Source of the DNA: a virus
Strand: one strand, 5' to 3'
Virus record (IMG/VR): IMGVR_UViG_3300042518_000260
Span: 1-37,039 of that record
Length of the DNA: 37,039 bases
Part shown: positions 1 to 7,785 of the stretch, in pieces
Position numbering within the stretch: position 1 is the first letter of the stretch
Layout of the letters: every line of letters begins with the position of its first letter
Translations under genes and position numbers: made by a program
Notes under the pieces: model-generated
What the model was told of the DNA's origin: nothing
The model's database searches: none
The model's input: the letters and a program-made list of their open reading frames with translations, nothing else

Positions 1-68
1 TCGTAAACAAGCCAAAGCAAATCATGTGTGTTGTTAAACTCAGGATAATATGTGTATTGCTTCTTCAT
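1..68 (-). CDS. Start of an unidentified gene, cut by window edge
   Basis: An ATG at 68-66 overlaps the stop codon of the gp41 helicase gene (ATGA arrangement) and the frame stays open to the left edge. About 22 residues are visible, beginning MKKQYTYYPEFNNTHDLLWL. The overlap suggests translational coupling to gp41 and membership of the replication operon. The fragment is too short to assign a function. Its existence rests on the overlap and the open frame. Confidence 0.6.
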   Translation of the reverse strand, partial: MKKQYTYYPEFNNTHDLLWLVY

Positions 69-1453
69 ACTTTCAATCCTTTAAACTTGTTTGTCTTGTT
101 TTGCTGCTGTGATCGATCCATGACTGGTATCTCTTCCTGTCCTGAATCCGCTAAGTCCTGTGCTGATGCTTCAACATCATACAACTTCATTCTTGCTCTG
201 TCAACCCCTATGACAAATCTTTTATTCAATCCTGGATCATTATATCGGTTCTTCAACTGTTTGACCATGATCTGGTTGAGTTGTGATAGTTGTTCGGTAA
301 CGACAAGTGCAAAGAAGAAGTCGGCAGTTGCAGGAAGACCAAATGATTCTGAGGTATCTTCCATTCCAGGATCGGAACTGGAATACCCAGATCGAGTCAA
401 CTGTGTTGCTGACCAGATTGGCACATTCTGCTCAACTGCTAGTCCTCGTAACTCCTCGGCAATGGCTTTGACGTAGGTATACGAGTTAACACCATTACCT
501 GGCTTAATACGTGCAGATGCACAAATGTTAAGATAGTCAACCATGATAACATCGGGTACGAATCCTTTCTTGAGATTCAACTCATTAAGTAACGATCTAA
601 AATGAATAGTGGATGCCGAAGCGGTAGGATACTCTTTGATAATAAGTTTACCATGTGTCTTATGCTTCAAGTTATCGATACGTTTCTTATACAGGTCTTT
701 TGGCAATGCCAATAGATCGTCAAACGTAATGTTCATTAGATTGGCATCGATACGCTTTGCAACCTCTTCCTCTGCAAGTTCTAGGGTTATATAAAGAACG
801 TTCTTCCCCATAGCAAGATAACTAGAAGAAAAGTGACAGAGAGTAAGAGATTTACCACCACCGACACCACCCATAACGATATTAAGAGTTTTTCTTGGAA
901 CTCCATTCTTTGTAATCTTGTTAAAAAAGTCAAGATCAAATGCTAGCCTTTCTTGGACTCTGTGATAGTGTTCGTATCTTTCTTCGTATTGGTCGAGGTA
1001 GTCGTGACCGACATTTGGATCAAAAGAAATAGCCAAAGCATCATGCAACAAAGTAGGGATAGCACCTTTATCCAGTTTCCCTTTACCATTCATAATCTCC
1101 AGTGATTGTGTGATTGCATTATAGACTGCCTTCTCTTGACAGAACTTCTCGGTCGAGTCAACTAGCCAATCTTCGTTTGTCGAATCTGTGTCATCTTTAA
1201 GACCATTTAGTGTCTCTTTGATTGACTTGACGGTATCATCAGTCGTACCACGAATGTTGTCAACCTCGATCTCAAGTGCATCGAAGGTTGGCTGTTGATT
1301 ATACTTCATGATGAAGCCGGCCACTTCGGTAAAAAGCAGCCGGTCTTCCATACTGGAAAAGTATTCTTCTTTTAAGAACGGAAGAACTTTACGAGTGAAA
1401 TTCTCATTCTTGATCAGGTTCTTTAGGATTGTCTGTTCTAGTCTCAATTTCAC
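65..1453 (-). CDS. 41: Replicative DNA helicase gp41 (DnaB-like)
   Basis: This is the hexameric 5'-3' helicase of the T4-type replisome, which unwinds the lagging-strand template and works with the primase. The RecA-type core has Walker A GGVGGGKS near residue 195, followed by VLYITLELAEEEVAKRIDAN. Further on come FRSLLNELNLKKGFVPDVIMVDYLNIC (quoted as FRSLLNELNLKK and VIMVDYLNIC) with the Walker B Asp, and SFGLPATADFFFAL. All have close counterparts in T4 gp41. The frame is open to an ATG at 1522, but alignment with the T4 N-terminus favours the GTG at 1453 or the TTG at 1447. GTG gives 462 residues (T4: 475). The gene overlaps the preceding small gene by about 50 bases. Identity is secure; the exact start is not. 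Confidence 0.95.
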   Translation of the reverse strand: MKLRLEQTILKNLIKNENFTRKVLPFLKEEYFSSMEDRLLFTEVAGFIMKYNQQPTFDALEIEVDNIRGTTDDTVKSIKETLNGLKDDTDSTNEDWLVDSTEKFCQEKAVYNAITQSLEIMNGKGKLDKGAIPTLLHDALAISFDPNVGHDYLDQYEERYEHYHRVQERLAFDLDFFNKITKNGVPRKTLNIVMGGVGGGKSLTLCHFSSSYLAMGKNVLYITLELAEEEVAKRIDANLMNITFDDLLALPKDLYKKRIDNLKHKTHGKLIIKEYPTASASTIHFRSLLNELNLKKGFVPDVIMVDYLNICASARIKPGNGVNSYTYVKAIAEELRGLAVEQNVPIWSATQLTRSGYSSSDPGMEDTSESFGLPATADFFFALVVTEQLSQLNQIMVKQLKNRYNDPGLNKRFVIGVDRARMKLYDVEASAQDLADSGQEEIPVMDRSQQQNKTNKFKGLKV

Positions 1454-1742
1454 CTTCCATATCCGCCATATCCAATAGCATAGCATTAAGAATAAGTCCC
1501 AATGTAGTATTGAACTTTTCATTTTTCCGTAGGGTCATCATAGACAGATCATTTGTCTTGATAATCTCATAATCAAACTGGATACGAGGGATATCATCCT
1601 CACCCAATTTGAAACCAACAGTAGTATAACGATACACTATTCCAGCGAACGGGTCAAGTGTTAATTCAATCGGAACAGTAGTTCCTTCTTCTTTTGAATC
1701 GAAGAGGTCATCCCTAAACTTATAATCAGTCCCCAGTTCCAT
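1404..1742 (-). CDS. Conserved hypothetical protein between uvsX and gp41
   Basis: The protein is about 112 residues and starts MELGTDYKFRDDLF. The ATG at 1742 is chosen over upstream in-frame starts because it follows a strong GGAGG ribosome site about 7 bases away. It overlaps the end of uvsX by 17 bases, and its 3' end overlaps gp41. No membrane segment or catalytic motif is evident. The middle, around LTLDPFAGIVYRYTTVGFKL, looks like a beta-rich soluble domain. A small protein between UvsX and gp41 suggests a replication or recombination accessory role, but that rests on position only. Confidence 0.8.
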   Translation of the reverse strand: MELGTDYKFRDDLFDSKEEGTTVPIELTLDPFAGIVYRYTTVGFKLGEDDIPRIQFDYEIIKTNDLSMMTLRKNEKFNTTLGLILNAMLLDMADMEGEIETRTDNPKEPDQE

Positions 1743-2784
1743 CTTCAACCTCCTCAGGTGCATTGTATTTGCCATAGAGGAAGTCTGCTTGGCATCCTTC
1801 CTCAATCATTGTAAGAATACTATCTGTAAAGAACTTTTCTGGGTTCTTTTTAATCTGGCTCTCAAAAGCCTTGCTGCCGTCTGGGAACTCATACTTGTTC
1901 GATATCTTCTTAACAATACCATACTTTTCAGCAAGGTCGAGCAAACCGTAATAACGGTCTAGACCTTCCTGATAGTTAAGCCAAGTCTCAACTTTACGAT
2001 CCTCGATGGTCATACGAGACTTCTTAAGGTGTGCAGTAATAACAGCACCGGTACGTCCGTTATCATCGTCTAGTGTCTTATCCTTCTTCTTAGATAGAAA
2101 GATAATGGTTGATGCAGCATACTCTAGACCAGAGCCACCACCCATCTTCTTCATTGGTACATATGAACCAACGACATCGTAAACGTGATTGGTTACGATC
2201 AATGGAACTTTAGCCTTACCAAGTTTCAATGTAAGAACACGGAAAGCACCACGAACCAACTGGGCTCGTGTCATATCTCTTGTATCTTTACCGTCGGCAA
2301 TGTCCTGCATTTCTTTATCAGTTGAAAGATTGCCAAGCGAGTCAAGAACGAAAACCATTGGTGGCTTCTCCTTACCCTCTAGGTACTTGTCTAGGATCTT
2401 TACTGCCTGTGTGCGAAACTCTTGGACAGTAGCCACAGGAACAATGCCAACACGCTTTGCGTCAATGCCACGATCAGTAATGAATTGCTTGGAGATAGCG
2501 GACTCTGACTCAAAGTAAAATACAAATCCATCTGGATGATCCTCTAGAAACTGCTTGACTACATTGAGAGCATAGAAAGTTTTACCAACAGAAGGCTCAC
2601 CAGCAAATGCTGTAACCTTATTCTGTGGCAAGCCACCATAGATTGAACCAGATAGCAATGCGTTCATAACATAACTACCTGTACCTATGAAACCTGAAAC
2701 GTCACCAGCAGCAACACCGTCATCGACGACGCCTGCATATTCATTATCTGTTTCTGCTAATAGTTGATTAAAAATATCTGACAT
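1726..2784 (-). CDS. uvsX: UvsX RecA-like recombinase
   Basis: UvsX forms filaments on single-stranded DNA and catalyses strand exchange for recombination-dependent replication and repair. The 352-residue product has Walker A GEPSVGKT at about residues 62-69. VFVLDSLGNL carries the Walker B region, followed by the MTRAQ segment, and MGGGSGLEYAASTIIFLSKK resembles the T4 MGGGTGPMYSADTVFIIGKR block. T4 UvsX is about 390 residues, so this copy is shorter, mainly at the C-terminus. A good ribosome site (AAGGAG) precedes the ATG. It lies in the same operon as gp43 and gp41. Confidence 0.96.
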   Translation of the reverse strand: MSDIFNQLLAETDNEYAGVVDDGVAAGDVSGFIGTGSYVMNALLSGSIYGGLPQNKVTAFAGEPSVGKTFYALNVVKQFLEDHPDGFVFYFESESAISKQFITDRGIDAKRVGIVPVATVQEFRTQAVKILDKYLEGKEKPPMVFVLDSLGNLSTDKEMQDIADGKDTRDMTRAQLVRGAFRVLTLKLGKAKVPLIVTNHVYDVVGSYVPMKKMGGGSGLEYAASTIIFLSKKKDKTLDDDNGRTGAVITAHLKKSRMTIEDRKVETWLNYQEGLDRYYGLLDLAEKYGIVKKISNKYEFPDGSKAFESQIKKNPEKFFTDSILTMIEEGCQADFLYGKYNAPEEVEDGTGD

Positions 2785-2825
2785 TAAGATTCTCCTTATT
2801 TGTCAATTAGTTGATAACAATCTCG

Positions 2826-3014
2826 TTATGCAACTTCCTTGAAGTGTTTTTGTAGTTCTGGTGATAACTTCTCTAAGAGAGGTCCACCAATACCAACACG
2901 AACCAGTTGTGCTAGTTCGACTACATTGTTGGGAGTTATTGTTGATTCATCTGGCACAAACTCATACAAACGAGCCGGTGAATGTTTATACTTTTCGTCT
3001 TTCTTTTTCGTCAT
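2826..3014 (-). CDS. Small conserved protein between gp43 and uvsX
   Basis: A 62-residue, charged, soluble-looking protein beginning MTKKKDEKYKHSPARLYEFV. Its ATG overlaps the gp43 stop codon (ATGA), and GAGGA precedes it by about 9 bases. The C-terminal half, LAQLVRVGIGGPLLEKLSPE, looks helical. Small unassigned genes occupy this spot in other T4-like marine phages, but I recognise no domain. The function is unknown. Confidence 0.75.
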   Translation of the reverse strand: MTKKKDEKYKHSPARLYEFVPDESTITPNNVVELAQLVRVGIGGPLLEKLSPELQKHFKEVA

Positions 3015-5554
3015 GAGAAGAAGTCCTCTAGGCTAGATGATCGTTCAGATTTCCAATCAATCGCATCTAGAATGATCTTGAGAGGTTCTAGAAACGACTT
3101 ATCGAATTGTGTATTATAGTCGATATACTTATTTAAGTCAAACTCTTCCGGTATACCACCAGAAGGGAAACTAATGATGTTAGACTGGATATGGTTTGGC
3201 TCTTTCAGATAGATAAACTTTAGTTTCTCACCTGTCTGAATCAATGGATACTTAGTAGTAAGTTCATGATTAGATAGAAGGTGATTGTATATGATAGCAC
3301 CACGAACATGAATAGGAGTTCCGGATGCATATAGAGTCTTTTTATCTTTCCACTTAACGAGTGCATTGAGACCCCGAGGAAAAGCAATGTCCGCCAGAGG
3401 TAGACTTTTAAACTCAACACGAAAATCTTCAATGAAAGACTGGATAGCCGCTTCATCTGCGTCAAAGATAACATCAATCGCTTCCTTTAGTTTTGCTCTA
3501 CATGCTGTGGGTGTGGATGACTTGACCATTTCAAGACCCATAACCTTCTTCTTAGGTTGTGCGTATTGAACACCCTCATTGTTATGGACGTTTAGAATGT
3601 AACGCTTCTTGGCTGTCCAGATAGCCTTGTCACTCAACGCTTCACGCTTCATTACAATCTTTTGCTGAAAGACGTTAGTGTAATCACCAAGTTCTCCACA
3701 AGCCTTATCAATAACATGTTGCAGTTTACTTTCACATACTCTGTCCATGAAAGTGATGGCTTTCGTAGTATCTTTAGCATCACCAAGCAGCGTTTTATGT
3801 ACCAGTTCTCCAAGATTGAGGTAAACTGAATCAGTGTCGACCGCAATGACATAATCTTTCTCCGTCTTTAGTACCCTGGTAAGGTACGAGTTAATCTCGT
3901 TTTCAATCCAACGGATCGAAAGTTGGCCAGTCGTCGTGACGGCAATGGCATTACGAAGGTCGAAAAACCTAAAATATTTGGAACCCATAGCCCCATAGAG
4001 GGAATTGAGGGAGACCTTCTTTGATAACTGCAAGTTTTTAAACTTGGCAATTTCTTTCTTGAGTTCTGCTTTCTTCGCTTTGCTTGTTTCATTTTCGTAT
4101 TTCGTTTCTGCATCCAACATTGCCTTCTTATATACTTTACGGTCAGCAAACATCTTCTCGACCATTTCGGGCATGAAGCCTTGCTTGTCACGACGATAGA
4201 ACTGACCATTAGCGGTCAGACATACATTGTCATCCACAAGAGAACTTGTGTCAATCTTTCTGGCAAGTAAGGCATCCACACCAACATTGTTAGCAAGGAT
4301 AGAACGCATGCCGTCACTATAGGAATCAGGTTCCACAATAGTCTCTGGGCTGATGTTGCTGCCCATGATGACAGATGGGTACTCAGAATTAACGTCAAAA
4401 CTAGCAACCCAATCATGAAAGCCGATAATAGGATCCTTAACATAAGCACCAACATAGGCTGCTTCCTTTTCGTGTGTAACGTTAGGTGGGACTACAATGT
4501 TCTTAGACTTTAGATGATTGAAGCAAATGACATCCCACATGCGAACTTGGGTAAACACATCTTCAAAGTTACACTTATTGTCATATGACAAGGTAAGTGC
4601 CAACTCAATAAGTCTATGTTTTTCTTCAAGCCGTTCAACAATCTCAACGTCTTTGATGTTATAGTCGATGAACTTTTGATGGTTCTCTTTATACAGATTG
4701 TGGAGAGACCCATACTCTGCATAGGACAACTTACGATCACCTAACTCAACACTAGCAATGTTATCAAGACGATATGATTCCTGTGAACGACCATCAGGAG
4801 CATACCAGCGATAGAGTTTGATATAATCTAGAATTGCGATACCTAGAATACCATAACTACCAACTTTCTTCATACCAACGTCAGCAAGGCGTGAGGTTAC
4901 GGTGCGCCAAGGTGACAGTCTTTCTGCCACTTTGTCACCAGATACATTACGGATACGATTAACAAGATATGGAATATCGAACGCTTCAATGTTCCAGCCT
5001 GTGATTGCATCTGGATAATTACCTTGCCACCAACCAAGAAAGTTCATGATTAGATCATGCTCGTCCCCACATTTGACATAAGTAACATTCATATCGCTAG
5101 TCTGATAAGCACCACAACCGAATGTATAATAATGCCCCTTGACGCAAACTGTGATTGCAGTCAATGGTTCTTTAGCATCATCAGGTTCAGGGAAGCCGTT
5201 ATCAGAGCCAACTTCGATATCGATGTTAGCAATAGATATATCACTCATGTCCCAGTTGACTGTGCCTGGGTATTCATCAGCAATGAAACAATACTGATAA
5301 CGTTGCATACCGTAGATTTCAAAGTTATCAACTCCATCATATTGCTTCACAAAGTCACGACAATCACGGATGGTACCTGGGTTTACTTTCCCCAGGTACT
5401 CTCCATGGATCGTCTTATACTTTGTTGGGTCTTTAGAAGGCACAAAAAGGGAAGGGTGATAATCGACTTTCGACATCACCTGCTTCCCATTCTGTATTCC
5501 ACGGTACAGGATCTTACCACCCCATACCTCAACATTAGTATAAAATCTATTCAT
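3011..5554 (-). CDS. 43: DNA polymerase gp43 (family B)
   Basis: Replicative polymerase with 3'-5' proofreading. The exonuclease motifs are NIDIEVGSDNG, with the acidic pair at about D112/E114 (the same positions as in T4), YPDAITGWNIEAFDIPYL, and YNIKDVEIVERL. The polymerase motifs are SFDVNSEYPSVIMG (motif A), KKVSLNSLYGAMGSKY (motif B) and VIAVDTDSVYL (motif C, in place of the more usual YGDTDS). The product is 847 residues from the ATG at 5554; T4 gp43 is 898. A TTG one codon upstream is ignored because the ATG overlaps the preceding stop codon (TGATG). The gene is intact. Confidence 0.97.
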   Translation of the reverse strand: MNRFYTNVEVWGGKILYRGIQNGKQVMSKVDYHPSLFVPSKDPTKYKTIHGEYLGKVNPGTIRDCRDFVKQYDGVDNFEIYGMQRYQYCFIADEYPGTVNWDMSDISIANIDIEVGSDNGFPEPDDAKEPLTAITVCVKGHYYTFGCGAYQTSDMNVTYVKCGDEHDLIMNFLGWWQGNYPDAITGWNIEAFDIPYLVNRIRNVSGDKVAERLSPWRTVTSRLADVGMKKVGSYGILGIAILDYIKLYRWYAPDGRSQESYRLDNIASVELGDRKLSYAEYGSLHNLYKENHQKFIDYNIKDVEIVERLEEKHRLIELALTLSYDNKCNFEDVFTQVRMWDVICFNHLKSKNIVVPPNVTHEKEAAYVGAYVKDPIIGFHDWVASFDVNSEYPSVIMGSNISPETIVEPDSYSDGMRSILANNVGVDALLARKIDTSSLVDDNVCLTANGQFYRRDKQGFMPEMVEKMFADRKVYKKAMLDAETKYENETSKAKKAELKKEIAKFKNLQLSKKVSLNSLYGAMGSKYFRFFDLRNAIAVTTTGQLSIRWIENEINSYLTRVLKTEKDYVIAVDTDSVYLNLGELVHKTLLGDAKDTTKAITFMDRVCESKLQHVIDKACGELGDYTNVFQQKIVMKREALSDKAIWTAKKRYILNVHNNEGVQYAQPKKKVMGLEMVKSSTPTACRAKLKEAIDVIFDADEAAIQSFIEDFRVEFKSLPLADIAFPRGLNALVKWKDKKTLYASGTPIHVRGAIIYNHLLSNHELTTKYPLIQTGEKLKFIYLKEPNHIQSNIISFPSGGIPEEFDLNKYIDYNTQFDKSFLEPLKIILDAIDWKSERSSSLEDFFS

Positions 5555-5856
5555 CAAGGCTTGATAATCTTTGTGTCTGGAACTACGATACCGCCGAACT
5601 GTGAGTTATACTGGTTAACAAACAGTGTAATTGGTTCAGCAACATATACTAGCATATTTTTCGATAATGTCAAGGTCTTATCTGCAATCCATTCCGAGTA
5701 TGGTGCAAACCCAACATTAGGATTAGAAGGATCAGTCTTGTTAGGAATCACAACTACACGAAGTGGATTCTTTACCGTGACTGTTGTATCGGTTTGAGAT
5801 ACAACCTCTGCAATGATTTCCTCATTGATAAAACGTAAAATCTTAATATCTGCCAT
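5554..5856 (-). CDS. LSm-like small conserved phage protein
   Basis: A 100-residue protein starting MADIKILRFINEEIIAEVV. The ATG at 5856 overlaps the previous stop codon (TAATG), so a longer frame reading upstream is not used. The N-terminal pattern (gene product acts on 'NEEIIAEVV', then TVTVKNPLRVVVIP) resembles the strand pattern of Sm/LSm folds. The C-terminal QYNSQFGGIVVPDTKII is similar to a protein I recall from T4-like cyanophages. LSm proteins bind RNA, but RNA binding here is inference from the strand pattern. It sits directly upstream of gp43. Confidence 0.8.
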   Translation of the reverse strand: MADIKILRFINEEIIAEVVSQTDTTVTVKNPLRVVVIPNKTDPSNPNVGFAPYSEWIADKTLTLSKNMLVYVAEPITLFVNQYNSQFGGIVVPDTKIIKP

Positions 5857-6062
5857 TAACCTACAACCTCCATCATATAGTCGTATACCCCGACTGTTAC
5901 CCACTTCTCTGGAATTAGAGTAGTGCGGTTACCATTCTCATTCACGAATGAATAAGAGTTATCAAGATCCATAATCTTGACGATTCGTTCCCACTTGCCA
6001 TCAAAGGCTCGCTGCTTAAAGGAGGTCTCAAGGACCTGCATTTCACTTTCACTCTTTACCAT
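5856..6062 (-). CDS. Small hypothetical protein in replication operon
   Basis: A 68-residue protein from the ATG at 6062, starting MVKSESEMQVLETSFKQRAF. This start is preferred because AAGGAGA lies 7 bases upstream; earlier in-frame codons overlap the previous gene without a ribosome site. Its stop overlaps the next ATG (TAATG). It is mixed-charge and soluble, with no known domain recognised. Confidence 0.75.
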   Translation of the reverse strand: MVKSESEMQVLETSFKQRAFDGKWERIVKIMDLDNSYSFVNENGNRTTLIPEKWVTVGVYDYMMEVVG

Positions 6063-6073
6063 GTGTTTTCTCC

Positions 6074-6700
6074 TTAGTCCCATAGGTTCTGATAATATTT
6101 ACCAAATAGACGGGTACCATTCATAATACGAGCATTATACTCTTTAATGCCCTCATAGTCAACCCAGTAATCGGGATTTAGTTGTTCTTGCTTATATACG
6201 GCGGTGTCATCATCTTCATTACCAGAAATAGTTTCCCAGTTATATTCAGGCACACCATGCTGAAACTTTTCTTCCCATGAGTCATCAAGTATCTGCTCAA
6301 ATGCCCAAATCATTTCATTGAGAACCCAGTCCCACTTGTAGTGAACCCAGTTATCACCACCCCATGGATCTTCGGGTGTAAGATTAGTGTGTCGCATATG
6401 TGGTGGAAGATCCTCATCATCAACCATAGGAGAACCGTGTTTGGTATCTCTTAGTTGCTTGAGCATTGGTAGAATGATATATGCGAGAGTGTGATCCATA
6501 CTCCAAGTATCATACTTGTCGATATGCACTTTAACCTTACGCTTTTTCTTCGAATGATACCAGTTGCAAAGATCATTCACCCAGGTCTTAGACAACCAAT
6601 CACCGATTGACTCTCGTGTTTCTTCGCTTACGAATGGAATCTTATCTGCAATCTGATAAGGGCCGATCCAATTAACATACGGTCCGATTTTGACTTTCAT
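6074..6700 (-). CDS. Conserved T4-like phage protein, acidic and Trp-rich
   Basis: A 208-residue protein beginning MKVKIGPYVNWIGPYQIADK. It is rich in Trp, Asp and Glu, with a conserved-looking block DKYDTWSMDHTLAYIILPML and LPPHMRHTNLTPEDPWG. The MKVKI...WIGPYQIA opening recurs in many T4-like phage proteins as I recall them, but they have no assigned activity. An AAGGA ribosome site precedes the ATG. Its N-terminal MKV...NW.GP pattern is echoed by the unrelated-length gene at 11152-11430. No membrane segment is evident. The function is unknown. Confidence 0.85.
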   Translation of the reverse strand: MKVKIGPYVNWIGPYQIADKIPFVSEETRESIGDWLSKTWVNDLCNWYHSKKKRKVKVHIDKYDTWSMDHTLAYIILPMLKQLRDTKHGSPMVDDEDLPPHMRHTNLTPEDPWGGDNWVHYKWDWVLNEMIWAFEQILDDSWEEKFQHGVPEYNWETISGNEDDDTAVYKQEQLNPDYWVDYEGIKEYNARIMNGTRLFGKYYQNLWD

Positions 6701-6866
6701 AGTGTTTCCTTATTTCAACTTTGATATTGCGGGCACAGGTTGCACATTCAACGGAGCAACCATGCTTGTTCATGATATCCTGAACAGAAGGAATATCACC
6801 AGAGTGATTGTCCAGGAATTGTTTGACTGTGTTTGAGGATATGACATTACAGGAACATAAGATCAT
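6672..6866 (-). CDS. Bfd-like [2Fe-2S] ferredoxin
   Basis: A 64-residue protein with the bacterioferritin-associated ferredoxin pattern: an N-terminal CSC (MILCSCNVISS) and a distal CSVECATC, i.e. CxC then CxxC with one extra Cys. Cellular Bfd reduces iron in bacterioferritin and releases it; related domains act as [2Fe-2S] scaffolds or electron donors. The ATG at 6866 is chosen over one five codons upstream. It has an AAGGGA ribosome site about 7 bases before it, and it aligns with cellular Bfd, whose CxC lies within the first few residues. It is the first gene behind the promoter at 6890-6917 and overlaps the next gene. Iron mobilisation during infection is inference. Confidence 0.85.
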   Translation of the reverse strand: MILCSCNVISSNTVKQFLDNHSGDIPSVQDIMNKHGCSVECATCARNIKVEIRKHYESQNRTVC

Positions 6867-6889
6867 TTGCTTTCCCTTCATACATATAT

Positions 6890-6917
6890 ATTATAGCAGA
6901 TTGTTCGGAGGTGTCAA
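6890..6917 (-). promoter_or_regulatory. Consensus sigma70-type promoter of the replication operon
   Basis: On the minus strand, TTGACA (6917-6912) and TATAAT (6895-6890) are separated by 16 bases, and both hexamers are perfect. Transcription would enter the Bfd-like gene and run through gp43, uvsX and gp41. The -35 element overlaps the ribosome site of the divergent spanin gene on the plus strand. Perfect host-type hexamers suggest early expression by unmodified host polymerase. Confidence 0.85.
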
Positions 6918-6918
6918 G

Positions 6919-7254
6919 ATGTTAAATAATCTTTCTATAAGTTCCATTGCCGCTATCATACTCGCTGCTATGGTGGGTGGCGGAATCTATATCTGGAAAA
7001 AGAATGTAGAAGATCAAGCCGTTATTGAATACGTCCAGAAACAACAAGAACAGATTATCAAAGAACAAAAAGAACTGATCGATGATCTTACTGCTAACAA
7101 TAAAGAGAGTATTGAAATCATCGCTGATCTAAAGAACAAAGAGATTCGACTCAACGAGAAACTAAGAAACTTAGAATCATATCTTGATACCCACAAAGAC
7201 GATAAAGAATCATCAGAGGTTCTCAAAAGAACATTCAAGGAACTATCTCAATGA
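6919..7254 (+). CDS. Putative i-spanin (Rz-like)
   Basis: A 111-residue protein with one N-terminal membrane segment (SSIAAIILAAMVGGGIYIW, about residues 6-24) followed by a long charged coiled coil (QKQQEQIIKEQKELIDDL and onward). This is the architecture of the inner-membrane spanin, which fuses inner and outer membranes in the last step of Gram-negative lysis. The ATG at 6919 has GGAGG 7 bases upstream; longer frames lack this. The next gene is a lipoprotein overlapping by four bases (ATGA), the usual i-spanin/o-spanin arrangement. Function is inferred from topology and pairing. This gene and its partner are the only plus-strand genes in the window. Confidence 0.85.
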   Translation: MLNNLSISSIAAIILAAMVGGGIYIWKKNVEDQAVIEYVQKQQEQIIKEQKELIDDLTANNKESIEIIADLKNKEIRLNEKLRNLESYLDTHKDDKESSEVLKRTFKELSQ

Positions 7255-7511
7255 AGAAGTTAATAATCGCTTGTCTATTCTTAGCAGGATGCCAGTCTAC
7301 TGCTGTAAGCAGCAAACTAACAGTCGTTACACCACCTGATCAAATGTATGATTGTCCTATCAAGAAACAATGGCCAAACTGGCAAAAACTAAATGACACC
7401 GATGTTGCTAAAACAGTGGTAGAACTCTATAAGAATAATACACGCTGTAAAGCATCCATCGATGCCATTCAGAAATATCTAGCGGATGCTAAGACCCGCT
7501 TAGAGGATTAA
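7251..7511 (+). CDS. Putative o-spanin lipoprotein (Rz1-like)
   Basis: An 86-residue protein with a lipoprotein signal: MKKLIIACLFLAGC, lipobox LAGC with the lipid-modified Cys at residue 14. The mature part contains TPPDQMYDCPIKKQWPNW and a helical C-terminus, with two further Cys that could form a disulfide in the periplasm. It overlaps the i-spanin gene by four bases. Together they would form the complex spanning the periplasm. The stop codon overlaps the stop of the convergent holin-like gene, so no intergenic terminator exists. Confidence 0.85.
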   Translation: MKKLIIACLFLAGCQSTAVSSKLTVVTPPDQMYDCPIKKQWPNWQKLNDTDVAKTVVELYKNNTRCKASIDAIQKYLADAKTRLED

Positions 7512-7732
7512 AGTGTTGTTGGTGGGGATGGGGACTGTGCATTGGTAACATTGTTATCCTTTGCAGCAACACCAATACCAACGATTGAGATTAGGAAGGG
7601 CCATACTTCATCCAATGGTGGAAGAGGCATTGACTCTGGCCAAACTCCAGCGAACTTCAAACCATAAGCAACTAATGGGATTAGTGCCATGGCAGTTGTG
7701 CGCCAGTTAGCGGTTAGATTTGTGAGGTTCAT
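7508..7732 (-). CDS. Putative holin (small two-helix membrane protein)
   Basis: A 74-residue protein from the ATG at 7732, which has GGAG 6 bases upstream; an ATG four codons earlier has a poorer site. Two hydrophobic segments are visible: TTAMALIPLVAYGLKFAGVW and VWPFLISIVGIGVAA. The ending AAKDNNVTNAQ resembles the AKD.NVTG tail of many small phage holin-like proteins. Holins permeabilise the inner membrane at a timed moment, and position beside the spanins supports a lysis role. No endolysin is recognised in the window. It could also be a membrane protein of another function. Confidence 0.7.
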   Translation of the reverse strand: MNLTNLTANWRTTAMALIPLVAYGLKFAGVWPESMPLPPLDEVWPFLISIVGIGVAAKDNNVTNAQSPSPPTTL

Positions 7733-7748
7733 TAGAAACTCCATAATA

Positions 7749-7785
7749 ATGTCCGAGATTGGACATCACTATTTAGTTTTTAGTG
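7749..7785 (-). promoter_or_regulatory. Two adjacent hairpins before the holin-like gene
   Basis: ATGTCC at 7749-7754 pairs with GGACAT at 7761-7766 (six-base loop). CACTA at 7767-7771 pairs with TAGTG at 7781-7785. In the minus-strand RNA the first hairpin ends about 8 bases before the holin ribosome site. Such structures may modulate lysis-gene translation or act as a weak terminator. The loop of the second contains CTAAATA, one base from the T4-type late promoter core. Function is inference. Confidence 0.5.

Noticed and set aside
24-476. A 150-codon plus-strand open frame
   Set aside because: It lies antisense to the gp41 helicase, has Cys/Ser-rich shadow composition and no ribosome site.
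1454-1522. ATG at 1522 as the gp41 start
   Set aside because: It would add 23 residues rich in Trp and Leu not matching T4 gp41 and extend the overlap with the upstream gene to 119 bases.
2803-2808. TTGACA upstream of uvsX as a promoter
   Set aside because: No -10 element lies at a suitable distance; the expected position falls within the uvsX start codon.
5057-5797. A 246-codon plus-strand open frame
   Set aside because: It is antisense to the gp43 exonuclease domain and the LSm-like gene, both of which are strongly supported.
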